The notes: generated by a model not told the origin, from the letters alone. Shown: positions 25,322 through 34,911, numbered from the stretch's first letter. The stretch: DNA of 64,000 nucleotides from JBCDBD01 sp039184335 (GCA_039184335.1 JBCDBD010000003.1:124001-188000), one strand, 5' to 3'. Made by a program: numbers and translations.

Positions 25322-26083
25322 TCAAAATTCGAACTTACTTTTCGTATTTTCATGATTAAGTTCATGTAAAATCAAATCTCGAACTTTATGCTTTAGTGTA
25401 ATCCGGTCATCTTCACCAAGAATGCCTGTTTCAAAAAAGGAATGTACCTTGGCTCGCACCCTTCCAGGTGACCCGCTTAAAAATGAAAATGGAAAGCGTT
25501 TTTTGTTGTCATGAAAAGTAATGGGCACTACCGGTATTTTATGGGCAATGGCCATTTTAAAGGCCCCATCTTTAAACTTGTCCAAAATGACCGACTCGTC
25601 AGGAACGCCACCTTCTGGAAAAATACAGATACTCAACCCCTGGTTCAATCTCCGCTCTGCCCTTCGGTATACCCCGCTTCTGCTTTTGATATCATGGCGA
25701 TCGACCATGATACAGACCCTTTTATAGAAAAAACCGAATATTGGAATCTTGACCAACTCTTTTTTGCCCACAAAGACAAAGGGATTACGACTTACCTTTA
25801 GCATCAACATAATATCGAGCATACTGGCATGATTGGCAATGAGCATATAGCTTTTACCCTTTTCAAACCGTTGCTCGTAAGAGATATGGGGAATACACCC
25901 CATACCATAGAGAATGGCGTTTGCCCATATGTATTTCGCCAACCAAAAAAATTGGGGGTATGTTTTTTCAGATAAGGTGGTCACCAACAGAAACGGCGAA
26001 AAGATAATGATTGGAAGCGCAACGAGCATGTAAAACCAAATACGATACAGTGTTTGACCAATGTGTTTAACAACTTTTAGCAC
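25322..26083 (-). CDS. plsC: 1-acyl-sn-glycerol-3-phosphate acyltransferase
   Basis: PlsC-type enzymes add the second acyl chain to lysophosphatidic acid at the inner membrane. The 253-aa protein has an N-terminal hydrophobic helix (about 12-35), the catalytic NHASMLD (H-x4-D) motif and the FPEGG motif of the acyl-acceptor site. The start codon appears to be GTG at 26083, since no ATG in frame precedes the conserved helix closely. It is divergent from the small glsB gene. Confidence 0.9.
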   Translation of the reverse strand: MLKVVKHIGQTLYRIWFYMLVALPIIIFSPFLLVTTLSEKTYPQFFWLAKYIWANAILYGMGCIPHISYEQRFEKGKSYMLIANHASMLDIMLMLKVSRNPFVFVGKKELVKIPIFGFFYKRVCIMVDRHDIKSRSGVYRRAERRLNQGLSICIFPEGGVPDESVILDKFKDGAFKMAIAHKIPVVPITFHDNKKRFPFSFLSGSPGRVRAKVHSFFETGILGEDDRITLKHKVRDLILHELNHENTKSKFEF

Positions 26084-26138
26084 ACTTCAAAAGTAGAATT
26101 TTTAGGTATCTTTAAACCTAACCAAAAAAACAAAATTA

Positions 26139-26384
26139 ATGGGTGGCATCATTTATGCACTAATAATTGGGGCTGTAGCAGGTTGGCTTGCAGGAAAAAT
26201 CATGAAAGGTGGTGGTTTCGGCACCCTCATCAATATCATTTTGGGAATTGTTGGTGGTGCTGTGGGCAATTGGCTTTTCGGTACATTGGGCATTACTATT
26301 GCTTCAGGAATCGTCGGTGATTTGGTAACCGGTGTCATCGGGGCCATGGTAATCTTACTGATTGCTGGGCTCTTTAAAAAATAG
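26139..26384 (+). CDS. GlsB/YeaQ/YmgE family stress-response membrane protein
   Basis: The 81-aa protein consists of three glycine-rich membrane helices (GGIIYALIIGAVAGWLAGKI, NIILGIVGGAVGNWLFGTL, GVIGAMVILLIAGLF). This matches the transglycosylase-associated GlsB/YeaQ family, whose members are often induced by stress. The start ATG lies 55 bp from the divergent plsC gene, so the two share a promoter region. Confidence 0.9.
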   Translation: MGGIIYALIIGAVAGWLAGKIMKGGGFGTLINIILGIVGGAVGNWLFGTLGITIASGIVGDLVTGVIGAMVILLIAGLFKK

Positions 26385-26468
26385 TGGAGAAAAATAATAT
26401 TCCCATACCGGTAAAGCTCTTTTTTTTCAAGTGCCGCATTAGTACATTTACCGCTTCAAAATGATAGA

Positions 26469-27437
26469 ATGGCAAGAATCTTAACAGGAATACAGAGTAC
26501 CGGCACCCCACATTTAGGAAATATTTTAGGGGCCATTGTGCCTGCAATCGAAATGGCCCAAGACCCTGAAAATGAATCCTTCCTTTTTATAGCTGACATG
26601 CATTCGCTCACCCAGATCAAAGATGGTGGGCAATTGCGAAAAAACACCTATGCTACTGCAGCTACATGGTTGGCCTTTGGCCTTGACATTGAAAAAACCG
26701 TTTTCTACCGTCAAAGTGATGTGCCACAGGTAACAGAACTGGCTTGGTACCTCAGCTGTTTCTTTCCATATCAGCGTCTGACCCTAGCCCATTCCTTTAA
26801 GGACAAGGCGGACCGACTCGAAGATGTCAATGCCGGAATATTCACTTACCCCATGTTAATGGCTGCTGATATTTTGTTGTATGATGCTGATATCGTGCCC
26901 GTAGGCAAAGACCAATCGCAACATTTAGAGATGACCAGGAATGTGGCTTCGCGCTTTCACCATAAATTCGGGAACACTTTTGTTCTTCCAGAAACCCGTC
27001 TGCAAGAAAGCACCATGTATATTCCTGGCACCGATGGTGAAAAAATGAGCAAAAGCAAGGGCAACATCATCGATATCTTTCAGCCCGATAAAAAATTGCG
27101 CAAACAGGTTATGGGCATTGTTACGGACAGTACCCCTATGAAAGCACCTAAAGACCCCACCAATGACAATGTTTTTGCACTCTATAAGATGCTCGCGACG
27201 GTAACACAGATCGAGGAAATGAGTGCCCATTATCTTGCAGGCAATTATGGTTATGGTCATGCCAAGCAAGCACTCTATGAGGTAATCTTTAACAAATTCA
27301 GAGAGCCTAGGGAAAGATTCGAATACTACATGGCCCATTTGGACCAAGTGGACAAGGCTCTGGAACTAGGTGCTGAAAAAGCCAAAAAAGTAGCCGATGA
27401 GGTCTTAAAACGGGTACGGGAAAAAGTTGGATATTGA
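26469..27437 (+). CDS. trpS: tryptophan--tRNA ligase
   Basis: This class I aminoacyl-tRNA synthetase charges tRNA-Trp. The 322-aa protein starts MARILTGIQSTGTPHLGNIL with the HIGH-type motif as PHLGN. It carries the second signature GEKMSKSKGN (KMSKS) and the Trp-binding region YPMLMAADILLYDADIVPVG. It ends 13 bp from the convergent GT2 gene. Confidence 0.96.
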   Translation: MARILTGIQSTGTPHLGNILGAIVPAIEMAQDPENESFLFIADMHSLTQIKDGGQLRKNTYATAATWLAFGLDIEKTVFYRQSDVPQVTELAWYLSCFFPYQRLTLAHSFKDKADRLEDVNAGIFTYPMLMAADILLYDADIVPVGKDQSQHLEMTRNVASRFHHKFGNTFVLPETRLQESTMYIPGTDGEKMSKSKGNIIDIFQPDKKLRKQVMGIVTDSTPMKAPKDPTNDNVFALYKMLATVTQIEEMSAHYLAGNYGYGHAKQALYEVIFNKFREPRERFEYYMAHLDQVDKALELGAEKAKKVADEVLKRVREKVGY

Positions 27438-27449
27438 CCCATATCGGTT

Positions 27450-28214
27450 TCAGAATAAAAACTGCCATGCCATTACCGAAAGTATGAGAACCGTGGCCAC
27501 TGTGGTCACGATTCGAATTGGGACAAATTTTAAGCCTAAAATAGTTATCAGCCTAAAAAACCGAAAGGTATCCTTAATTGGATGTATTTTTGATTTGCCC
27601 AATCGGTCATAATAAGAGATGGGAACGAATCTTACTTTTCTTTTTTTGCATAAAGCATACATGGTTATGGTTGTTGTAAAACTAAACCCATTGGGAAGCA
27701 TTGACCAACATTCTTGAGCCAGTTTTTTCTTGAAAATCCGCATTCCAGAATTAAAATCAGGAACATAATGCATGGTAATACACATTAGCCAGCTTTTTAA
27801 CAAAAATTTGGGAATTCTTTTTAGTATAGGATAAGCAACATATTTTCCATTTCTAGAGCCAATTACCATATCGTATGATGTTGAAATGTTCAAATGCTTG
27901 GGTATCGCTTCAATTGGATATGAACCATCTGCATCAATAATTACTATCAGTCCATTTTTAGAAGCCTTGATACCCGTTTTTAGCGCTGCACCATACCCCT
28001 GGTTATGTGCATGCTCGACCAATCGAATGTCTGGGTACTTATCCATCCATTTTTTTAAGATGGCTGACGAAGTGTCCGTTGAACCATCGTTGACAAGCAC
28101 CAATTCACCATTATCAAGCCTTTCAAGCACCCGAACCAACCTGTTCAGTGTAAGTGATACCGCATCTTCTTCATTATATATAGGCACAATGATCGAAAAG
28201 TTAGGGCTGTTCAT
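27450..28214 (-). CDS. family 2 glycosyltransferase
   Basis: The 254-aa protein has a GT2 GT-A fold: FSIIVPIYNEEDAVSLTLNR at the start, the DGSTD segment and the DxD-like IDADGSYP motif. It ends with a single C-terminal membrane helix (ILGLKFVPIRIVTTVATVLI region), as in dolichyl/polyprenyl-phosphate sugar transferases. Its ATG directly follows the TAA of the upstream oxygenase gene, with no bases between them, so the two are coupled. The acceptor is unknown; a surface glycan role is likely. Confidence 0.88.
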   Translation of the reverse strand: MNSPNFSIIVPIYNEEDAVSLTLNRLVRVLERLDNGELVLVNDGSTDTSSAILKKWMDKYPDIRLVEHAHNQGYGAALKTGIKASKNGLIVIIDADGSYPIEAIPKHLNISTSYDMVIGSRNGKYVAYPILKRIPKFLLKSWLMCITMHYVPDFNSGMRIFKKKLAQECWSMLPNGFSFTTTITMYALCKKRKVRFVPISYYDRLGKSKIHPIKDTFRFFRLITILGLKFVPIRIVTTVATVLILSVMAWQFLF

Positions 28215-29024
28215 TTAAGAGGTTTTTTGAAATGTACTCAGGCGAAACATATCGTGGTTGAACTTTGCTGTAACGCAGAAAAACCTTCTGGAATGTGCAG
28301 CGTTTTTTCGGGGGGTTACCCCATGGATCGAATGGGGGGTGTTAAGAAAAATAACAAACATATTACTCGAATACCTGATTGTCTTTTCAAGATGCAACAA
28401 TTCTAAAGGAATCTCGCCCATACCCAATAGATCGTTCTCTTTTCGTGACCTGTAGCTGTGGTCAAGTCCTTTCTTGAACGAATATAGGTTTAGATCGCCC
28501 CCTTCTCCGTCATCATTCGGGTCTTTCAGGTAAAAAAGACCCGTATACAGTTTGTCAGGCAAGTCAATATGTGCACTTCTTACACTTTTTACCCTATCTT
28601 TTGGTATCGAATTGATGCAGGCCATACAGTTCAGTACCACATCCTTATTTTCAATATCATCTTGAAACTGGATTCCAGTATTCAGGTGCGATTCATTGAT
28701 CCACTTCTTGGCCTCCGGATAATATTCCTGTATTGATGGCTTAAAGGCAGTTAAAAACTCTTTGAGAAATAGCGGGGAACAGTGATAATTGACAAAATCT
28801 GAAAGTGCCTTGTTTTTTGTTTTCTCTAGAATTTCGTGTCCATGGAGGTGAAACCTCGAATTACCCGTATCGATATGGTCCTTTATGATATCAGTATCAG
28901 ATGGAAACTCCCAAACTAGCTTTTGGTACAGACTGTTCTCTAGGGCATCAACAATACATAGATGTGGAAAGGGCTCTTTATGGAAAAAGAACTTTTCGTG
29001 CCTTGCAAGTAACGATTTTGTCAT
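28215..29024 (-). CDS. 2-oxoglutarate/Fe(II)-dependent oxygenase
   Basis: The 269-aa protein has the 2-His-1-carboxylate pattern: HID in SAHIDLPDKLYTGLFYL and the distal His in FLNTPHSIHGVTPRKNA, followed by an Arg-rich strand (SRRFFCVTAKF) that would hold 2-oxoglutarate. Such enzymes hydroxylate amino acids, lipids or sugars. It is directly upstream of and coupled to a GT2 gene, which points to modification of a lipid or glycan intermediate. The substrate is unknown. Confidence 0.8.
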   Translation of the reverse strand: MTKSLLARHEKFFFHKEPFPHLCIVDALENSLYQKLVWEFPSDTDIIKDHIDTGNSRFHLHGHEILEKTKNKALSDFVNYHCSPLFLKEFLTAFKPSIQEYYPEAKKWINESHLNTGIQFQDDIENKDVVLNCMACINSIPKDRVKSVRSAHIDLPDKLYTGLFYLKDPNDDGEGGDLNLYSFKKGLDHSYRSRKENDLLGMGEIPLELLHLEKTIRYSSNMFVIFLNTPHSIHGVTPRKNAAHSRRFFCVTAKFNHDMFRLSTFQKTS

Positions 29025-29100
29025 TCTTTGGTCTTAATTATTGTATATAAGCTAAATTTTTTTTCAATTTGATGTTCATTTTCATCCCATCACAAAGGCT

Positions 29101-29721
29101 TTGAATACTTTAAAAAAGATAACCTTGTTCATTCTTGAAACCTTTTTTGGTACCGATGTTTCTTTTACGGTACTTGCATATTCGATTGCACGTATCATTT
29201 TCGGAATGCCCTTTGACTTTTTTGTTTTGGGTTTTTGCATTTTTGTTTCCCTTTTACCCGACATTGATTTTATTCCCTTTCTTTTTGTGAGAAAAAAACT
29301 TAAGTACTCCAGCCATCGCAGGCTGGGGCATCATCCTATCATTGTTATTCCCTTATACGTCGCACTGACGACATGGACTGCTATAAACTTGCTCCATGTT
29401 CCGTTAGATTTTTCGCTTGTCCTTTTTACCATCTTGTTCTTCTTCCATTTTCTACATGACGCAACTTCAACCATAGGCCTTCACTGGTTTTCTCCATTTT
29501 CATGGAAACATTACAGGCTTCAAAAGACAAACTTTGTGGCCATTTCAGAAAAGGAGATTGAATCGTTCTATCATAAAAAACTACAGGTCAGAAGGGGTAA
29601 AGATGGATCGTTACAACAGTTGCTCTCACGATCCAAAAAAATAGATGCCGTTGCCATGCTTAGGGCTTCAGTATGTTGGGCAACCCTCACATTGAGCATT
29701 TTAGCTTTTCCCTTTACATAA
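29101..29721 (+). CDS. YdjM-type (DUF457-like) metal-dependent membrane hydrolase
   Basis: The 206-aa protein has about four membrane helices. Conserved polar motifs are SLLPDIDFIPF, HRRLGHHPI and HFLHDATSTIGLHWFSPFSW, which match the LexA-regulated YdjM-type family where His/Asp clusters bind metal. The start is TTG at 29101; no in-frame ATG precedes it, and the first internal ATG would remove the first helix. It is convergent with the polysaccharide pyruvyl transferase gene. Function is not established for the family. Confidence 0.78.
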   Translation: MNTLKKITLFILETFFGTDVSFTVLAYSIARIIFGMPFDFFVLGFCIFVSLLPDIDFIPFLFVRKKLKYSSHRRLGHHPIIVIPLYVALTTWTAINLLHVPLDFSLVLFTILFFFHFLHDATSTIGLHWFSPFSWKHYRLQKTNFVAISEKEIESFYHKKLQVRRGKDGSLQQLLSRSKKIDAVAMLRASVCWATLTLSILAFPFT

Positions 29722-29742
29722 GAAAACAACAAAAAATCAATT

Positions 29743-31020
29743 TTATACCTGCTTCTTCTCCTCAATTTTCAAGGGTTTTATCTGTTGTTCTTCATTTTGT
29801 GCGTATAGTTCAATTGCCAATTTTTCAGATTCCGATACTATTTTGGGCAATGCTCTTGCGATACTGTTCTTTACTTGTTGATAGTTCTTGAGGGCCATTG
29901 TCAATTGTGCTGAAAATTCTGCTTGATCAATTTCTGCAAAAGAATAATACAGTTCTTCACAATCAAATTCAAAAAGGACCTCCATATACTTCTGGCCACC
30001 CCAACCATAGGTCAATGGAGGCACCTCCATTGCCAGTGCAGAAATCATCGAATGGAACCTCGAAGCGACAAGTAGTTTCATTTTGCCTATGACCGCCCTC
30101 AAGAACTCTGGTGAAAAATCATCATCTAAATAAAAACAGGGCACCCTGCCCTTAATCTGTTTCATGACCTTTATACAAAGTGAGCGGTCATTATTGTGAA
30201 GCCTAAGGCTATTTTGCCTATAGCTATGTGGTATCAAAACGGGCAAATAGCCTGCTTTATCTATTTCGTGGATCGCTTTTACAAGAAATGATACATAATC
30301 GATTTTGGTCTTTTTACATTTTTCATAAACAATAGTGTTCGGTGCCACTCCAATAGCTTCACCTTGTCTTAGTTTATGGTGCAATGCTCCTAAAAGTTCA
30401 TGTTGTGGCCATACGGTTTCCCATTCCGGTACTTTCATTGAAAATGAAAGATCTGGTCGATACTCCACCGTGCGATTTATAATTTTAGAAGCCCAATTGG
30501 CACTCATTCTGCCCCGACCATGTACGATCGCTGCTTTTTTTAAGGTCCATTTTGCCAGACCGTAATTCATAAGATTTCTGGCCGGTCCTATGGTTTGGGA
30601 CACAAAAACCACACGCTTCTTAAGCAACTGCGCCGGGATTGCCGCTAGCATATTCCAAATGGACTTAAATACCATCGCATCAGAAAATGTAGTGCCGCCA
30701 ACCATTAAGGCGTAGTCAGCATCTTGTATTGCCTTAATCGCCATTTTGGTTTTCTTCGAAGTCAAAAAAGGAAGGTTTGGGAACAAGATACCTGGAAGCA
30801 ATGCAAAAAAAAGGTCTTTGGGGTGCCCATTGTGTACGGTCACCTTATTGAGCGGTACTGCCTTTTCCCTATCAATTTTTGGATAGTACGAGAACACATG
30901 GTAATGGGTGTCAATATTGTTCTTTTCAAATGATTCCATCAATCCCAAAAGCATGCTCACACTTCCTTTATTGCCAGAAAGTGGCACTGCAAAGGTGGCC
31001 ACTGTAAATGGTTTTTTCAT
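29743..31020 (-). CDS. polysaccharide pyruvyl transferase family protein
   Basis: The family adds pyruvate ketals to sugars in surface polysaccharides, or carries out related transfer reactions. The 425-aa protein (start MKKPFTVATFAVPLSGNKGS at 31020) has the characteristic NxGD-like beginning SGNKGS and the middle motif MVGGTTFSDAM. Toward the end it has SRFHSMISALAMEVPPLTYG, which is typical of the family. It lies near the GT2/oxygenase pair, in line with a surface-glycan role, but is a separate transcription unit. Confidence 0.88.
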   Translation of the reverse strand: MKKPFTVATFAVPLSGNKGSVSMLLGLMESFEKNNIDTHYHVFSYYPKIDREKAVPLNKVTVHNGHPKDLFFALLPGILFPNLPFLTSKKTKMAIKAIQDADYALMVGGTTFSDAMVFKSIWNMLAAIPAQLLKKRVVFVSQTIGPARNLMNYGLAKWTLKKAAIVHGRGRMSANWASKIINRTVEYRPDLSFSMKVPEWETVWPQHELLGALHHKLRQGEAIGVAPNTIVYEKCKKTKIDYVSFLVKAIHEIDKAGYLPVLIPHSYRQNSLRLHNNDRSLCIKVMKQIKGRVPCFYLDDDFSPEFLRAVIGKMKLLVASRFHSMISALAMEVPPLTYGWGGQKYMEVLFEFDCEELYYSFAEIDQAEFSAQLTMALKNYQQVKNSIARALPKIVSESEKLAIELYAQNEEQQIKPLKIEEKKQV

Positions 31021-31262
31021 GGTCTTGAACTTTTCAGTTGGCATTCAACCAAATAAAATATGTATGAAAGTGAGTTCCAGTTAGACCAATTGCGCCTAAC
31101 TAAGACTTCATCAAAGGGGGAGTATATAAATGTAAGAAAATAAGTATTGGCTTTTGTTTTTACGATTAAATTCTGACAAAAAATCATTACATATGATGCT
31201 AATTTTACATTACCATAATGATTTTCTTGCTTTTATGAACATTCAGAAAAATAGAATTTAAG

Positions 31263-32366
31263 TCAAATTGCTTCAAAGAGTTTGCCGGGTAACGGACGTA
31301 CCGCCCCTTTCATTTCCATGTTCAGTAAAGTTGATGAAATCTTAAAGATAGGTATTTGACATGCCAAGGCTATAGTGTCCAGCTGTTGTTTGCCATTCAT
31401 TTGTAAGTAATTATAGATTGATTTCTCAGTTTCATCCAATTCAACAAAAAGCTGTTTTTGCCTTACGGGTTTCTTTTCGTCTTCAAGCTGCCAGCCCAAT
31501 AAATAAACTAAATCAGCCGCTGAGGTCAGTATTTGTGCCTTTTGTTTTTTGATCAAATTATTGCACCCTTCGCTATACTTGTCTGTACTTCGTCCAGGCA
31601 CTGCAAAGACATCACGGTTATAGCCATGGGCTATATCTGCTGTTACCAAACTGCCCCCTTTTTCTGCCGATTCCACTACAATGGTCGCCTCACTGATTCC
31701 GGCTATAATGCGGTTTCGTTTTAAAAAATGCTCTCGCTCAGGATTGCTGGTGCTCCAAAATTCGGTTAAAAATCCGCCATTTCTTTCAAGGTCTCTTGCA
31801 TATTTTTGGTGTGGCTTGGGATATACTTGGTTTAGCCCATGTGCCATACAGGCTATATTCTGCAAACCCAATTTCATTGCCGCTTTTTGCACCGTAATGT
31901 CTACCCCATAGGCAAAGCCACTCACGATAACGGGGTCCATTGGGGCGATGTCTTCTACGAATTGTTCACAAAAGGCAGTTCCATAACTGGTGATGTTTCG
32001 TGTGCCGACAACACTTATGATTTTTTTGTGTGCCAACGCTATATTGCCCTTTTTAAACAATATGATGGGCGCATCGATACAATGCCTTAAATATTTTGGA
32101 TAGTCTTCATCCTTAAAATAAAAATATTGTAGCCCATTGGATTTAAGATATTCATATTCGCGCTCTGCAGCTTCTAGATGCTCTGGGTCGTTAAGCCCTT
32201 TCAGTGTGCTTTTTCCAATACCATCGATTTTCAGTAAATGATGCAACTTATCTGAAAAAATGGCTATTGGATTGTCGCATTTCGCAATCAGTTTTTTAGC
32301 GGAAACAGCACCGATATTGGGCACTCGCTGTAAGCGCAATACAGCAATAATTTCGTTTTCAGACAT
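31263..32366 (-). CDS. dprA: DNA-processing protein DprA
   Basis: DprA loads RecA onto incoming single-stranded DNA during natural transformation. The 367-aa protein has an N-terminal helix-hairpin-helix region (VLRLQRVPNIGAVSAKKL), the Rossmann-fold core with VGTRNITSYGTAFCEQF, VSGFAYGVDI and GGSLVTADIAHGYNRDVFAV, and a C-terminal winged-helix-like domain. It is a single leftward gene, divergent from the HU/SPOR gene. The presence of dprA suggests competence or a general repair role. Confidence 0.95.
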   Translation of the reverse strand: MSENEIIAVLRLQRVPNIGAVSAKKLIAKCDNPIAIFSDKLHHLLKIDGIGKSTLKGLNDPEHLEAAEREYEYLKSNGLQYFYFKDEDYPKYLRHCIDAPIILFKKGNIALAHKKIISVVGTRNITSYGTAFCEQFVEDIAPMDPVIVSGFAYGVDITVQKAAMKLGLQNIACMAHGLNQVYPKPHQKYARDLERNGGFLTEFWSTSNPEREHFLKRNRIIAGISEATIVVESAEKGGSLVTADIAHGYNRDVFAVPGRSTDKYSEGCNNLIKKQKAQILTSAADLVYLLGWQLEDEKKPVRQKQLFVELDETEKSIYNYLQMNGKQQLDTIALACQIPIFKISSTLLNMEMKGAVRPLPGKLFEAI

Positions 32367-32471
32367 TTAAAAACGCATTAAGGGTTTTTCACAAAATACC
32401 GAAAATAGAATGTTAATAAAAAGTTATGGGCCTTATTTTATTCGCATGGTTTTTTTGCAATATTTGCCGTT

Positions 32472-33416
32472 ATGCAGGTCGAAAAATACATCGAAGAATT
32501 GTTGTACAGGTACAACTGCGTTGTGCTGCCTGGTTTTGGGGCTTTTCTCGCCCACAGCAAATCTGCATATGTCAATACTGGCAACAGCACCATTCACCCT
32601 CCATCAAAAACGATATCTTTCAATGGCCAATTGTCTAAAAATGATGGGTTATTGGTCTCATACATGGCAGAGGCGCATCACCTGTCTTATGAAGAAATGT
32701 TGGATGAGATAGAGCGTATCTCAACCGACTGGAAAAACAAACTTAAAAACGGGCAGCAAATCGAGCTTATTGGAATCGGAAAACTGCTCATGAACGGCAA
32801 TCAAAAAACTCATTTTGAACCAGAAAACAAAGTCAACTATTTGACCTCTTCCTTTGGCCTCTCGTCTTTTGTGGCTACCCAAGTAAAACGCGAAATCTTA
32901 AAGGAAGAAGTAACTGCATTGGAAGATCAGATACCCTTTATCATTACTCCGGAAAAACGTGAAAAAGTTGCTTTTCGCCCTTGGCTAAAGTACGCAGCCA
33001 TCATTCTTTTGGCTTTGTCTACCGGATTCACAGGGTTCCGTTTTTACAACAATACGATTGTCAATAATGAGATGGTCAGACAGAATGCCCAAAGACAAGT
33101 ATCAAAATATATTCAGGAGGCCACTTTTTTTGATTCGGCCCCAATAGAATTGCCCGCTTTCAACCTCGATATCAATAAAGTTGAAAATGACATTCACCAT
33201 GTCATCGCCGGTGCTTTTAGATTTAAGAAGAATGCAGACAAACAAGTGCTGCTTCTCAGAAAAAAAGGATACGAAGCCCTGTATCTTGGGCCCAATACCA
33301 GTGGGCTTCACCAAGTTGCCTACGCCAGTTTTGAAAATCCCGATGAGGCCTTGGCCTTTTTAAAAGAGATACGCAGGGCCGAATCTCGCGACGCATGGCT
33401 GCTTTCTGAAAGATAA
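32472..33416 (+). CDS. HU-domain and SPOR-domain membrane protein
   Basis: The 314-aa protein has two consecutive HU-like regions at the N-terminus (MQVEKYIEELLYRYNCVVLP, GFGAFLAHSKSA, then LSYEEMLDEIERISTDWKNK and GKLLMNGNQKTHFEP). One membrane helix follows (about 172-192) and a C-terminal SPOR domain (HHVIAGAFRFKKNADKQVLL to the end). SPOR domains bind denuded peptidoglycan strands, and the HU-like fold may bind DNA or protein. The architecture links the cytoplasm to the cell wall. It is divergent from dprA. Confidence 0.82.
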   Translation: MQVEKYIEELLYRYNCVVLPGFGAFLAHSKSAYVNTGNSTIHPPSKTISFNGQLSKNDGLLVSYMAEAHHLSYEEMLDEIERISTDWKNKLKNGQQIELIGIGKLLMNGNQKTHFEPENKVNYLTSSFGLSSFVATQVKREILKEEVTALEDQIPFIITPEKREKVAFRPWLKYAAIILLALSTGFTGFRFYNNTIVNNEMVRQNAQRQVSKYIQEATFFDSAPIELPAFNLDINKVENDIHHVIAGAFRFKKNADKQVLLLRKKGYEALYLGPNTSGLHQVAYASFENPDEALAFLKEIRRAESRDAWLLSER

Positions 33417-33471
33417 TCCCTTCTTTTTTAACACCGCTAACTCGCCTATCTTTGCCCAAAACCCTTTTACG

Positions 33472-33978
33472 ATGGTTAAAACTCCCAGCGAATCGAGAAC
33501 GATCATGACCGATATGGTACTGCCAAGTGAGACCAATCCGTTGAACAATTTATTTGGTGGTGAACTATTGGCCCGTATGGATCGGGCTGCCAGTATCGCT
33601 GCAAGAAGGCACAGTAGACGTATCACGGTAACGGCCTCGGTCAACCATGTTGCCTTCAACAGAAGTGTGCCCCTAGGCAGTGTGGTCACCGTTGAAGCTG
33701 CTTTGTCCAGGGCCTTTACAACCTCTATGGAAGTGTTTATCGATGTTTGGATGGAGGATAGGTTCAGTGGTGAGCGTACAAAGGCCAATGAAGCCATATA
33801 TACCTTTGTGGCTGTTGACGAAACCGGCAAGCCAACCGAAGTGCCCCAAATTGTTCCTGAAACCGATTTGGAAAAAGAGCGTTTTGAGGCAGCATTGCGA
33901 CGAAAGCAGCTCAGTCTTGTACTGGCGGGAAAAATGAGACCCTCTGAGGCAACCGAGCTCAAAGCCCTTTTCATCTAG
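33472..33978 (+). CDS. acyl-CoA thioesterase (hotdog fold)
   Basis: The 168-aa protein matches the YciA/BACH-type hotdog thioesterases that hydrolyse acyl-CoA: LPSETNPLNNLFGGELLARM, ASVNHVAFNRSVPLGSVVTV and YTFVAVDETGKPTEVPQIVP. It is a single hotdog domain and should act as an oligomer in the cytoplasm. It starts 55 bp after the HU/SPOR gene in the same direction. A 6-bp-arm hairpin (AACACC/GGTGTT, 34041-34062) lies downstream. Confidence 0.92.
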   Translation: MVKTPSESRTIMTDMVLPSETNPLNNLFGGELLARMDRAASIAARRHSRRITVTASVNHVAFNRSVPLGSVVTVEAALSRAFTTSMEVFIDVWMEDRFSGERTKANEAIYTFVAVDETGKPTEVPQIVPETDLEKERFEAALRRKQLSLVLAGKMRPSEATELKALFI

Positions 33979-34070
33979 CCTTAAAGCAGCCAAGGCTGTG
34001 CCCATCGAAAGTGCAAAAAGGTTGATTGGAGAAGACGGTTCAACACCAGCTTGATTCGGTGTTTCCCATC

Positions 34071-34907
34071 TCAAAAATCAAAATTATCTGGATCCGGACC
34101 AAATCTTTGTCCCCTATGCATCGCATCAAGCAGGTTCACATCATCAGCTGAAAGCTCAAAGTCAAAAATAGCAGCGTTTGAAACGATTCTTTCCCTATTT
34201 GAGGATTTTGGAATGGTGATTACCCCTTTTTGTAGGTCCCAACGCAATACAATCTGCGCAATCGACTTATCATATTTACTTGCCATCTGCTTGAATGCAT
34301 CCATTTCAAAGATTTTGCCCTGCATCATCGGTGACCAAGCTTCGTATTGAATTTGGTGTGCTACACAAAAATCCAAAAGTTCTTGCTGTACCAAATATGG
34401 GTGAAACTCCATTTGATTTACCATGGGTACCACGTTTGCTGTCTCCATCACATCTTCAAGATGGTGTTGCATAAAATTACTTACACCTATTGCCCTTACT
34501 TTTTTCTGATTGTACAGTTCTTCAAGGGCCTTCCAGGTCTCTTTATATTTTCCTGAAACGGGCCAATGGATCAGATAAAGATCCAAATACTCCATCCCCA
34601 ATCGATCTAGGCTGGCTTCAAATGCCCTAATTGTGGCGTCGTAACCTTGGTCGCTGTTCCACACCTTGCTCACTACAAAAATTGCTTCGCGCTGCACCTT
34701 GCTCTCTTTAATGCCCTGACCCACTCCTTCTTCATTTTTATAGACTGCAGCGGTGTCGATATGCCTGTAGCCTGTTTCTAAGGCCCATTTGACAGCATTT
34801 ACTACTTCTTGTCCATCTTTGGAAAGGTAGACCCCCAAACCAAAATAGGGCATTGCTACGCCATTGTACAATTGAAATGTACCTTTTACATCTGTTATGT
34901 TTTTCAT
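34071..34907 (-). CDS. aldo/keto reductase
   Basis: The 278-aa protein has the AKR catalytic set: Asp and Tyr in GYRHIDTAAVYKNEEGVG, Lys in VVSKVWNSDQGYD and His in LYLIHWPVSG. The NADPH-binding end TIPKSSNRERIVSNA is also present. It resembles the AKR5-type reductases of small aldehydes and keto compounds (2,5-diketogluconate reductase-like). It lies 4 bp after the EnvC-like gene in the same direction and may be read through from that cluster. Confidence 0.93.
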   Translation of the reverse strand: MKNITDVKGTFQLYNGVAMPYFGLGVYLSKDGQEVVNAVKWALETGYRHIDTAAVYKNEEGVGQGIKESKVQREAIFVVSKVWNSDQGYDATIRAFEASLDRLGMEYLDLYLIHWPVSGKYKETWKALEELYNQKKVRAIGVSNFMQHHLEDVMETANVVPMVNQMEFHPYLVQQELLDFCVAHQIQYEAWSPMMQGKIFEMDAFKQMASKYDKSIAQIVLRWDLQKGVITIPKSSNRERIVSNAAIFDFELSADDVNLLDAMHRGQRFGPDPDNFDF

Positions 34908-34911
34908 ATGA

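Noticed and set aside
26409..26453. CGGTAAA ... TTTACCG inverted repeat before trpS
   Set aside because: The 31-nt loop and AT-rich surroundings make a functional hairpin or operator unlikely without conservation data.
33360..33974. 204-codon antisense ORF over the thioesterase gene
   Set aside because: The forward frame is a complete hotdog thioesterase; the reverse frame is rich in Ser/Leu/Arg as expected for a shadow.
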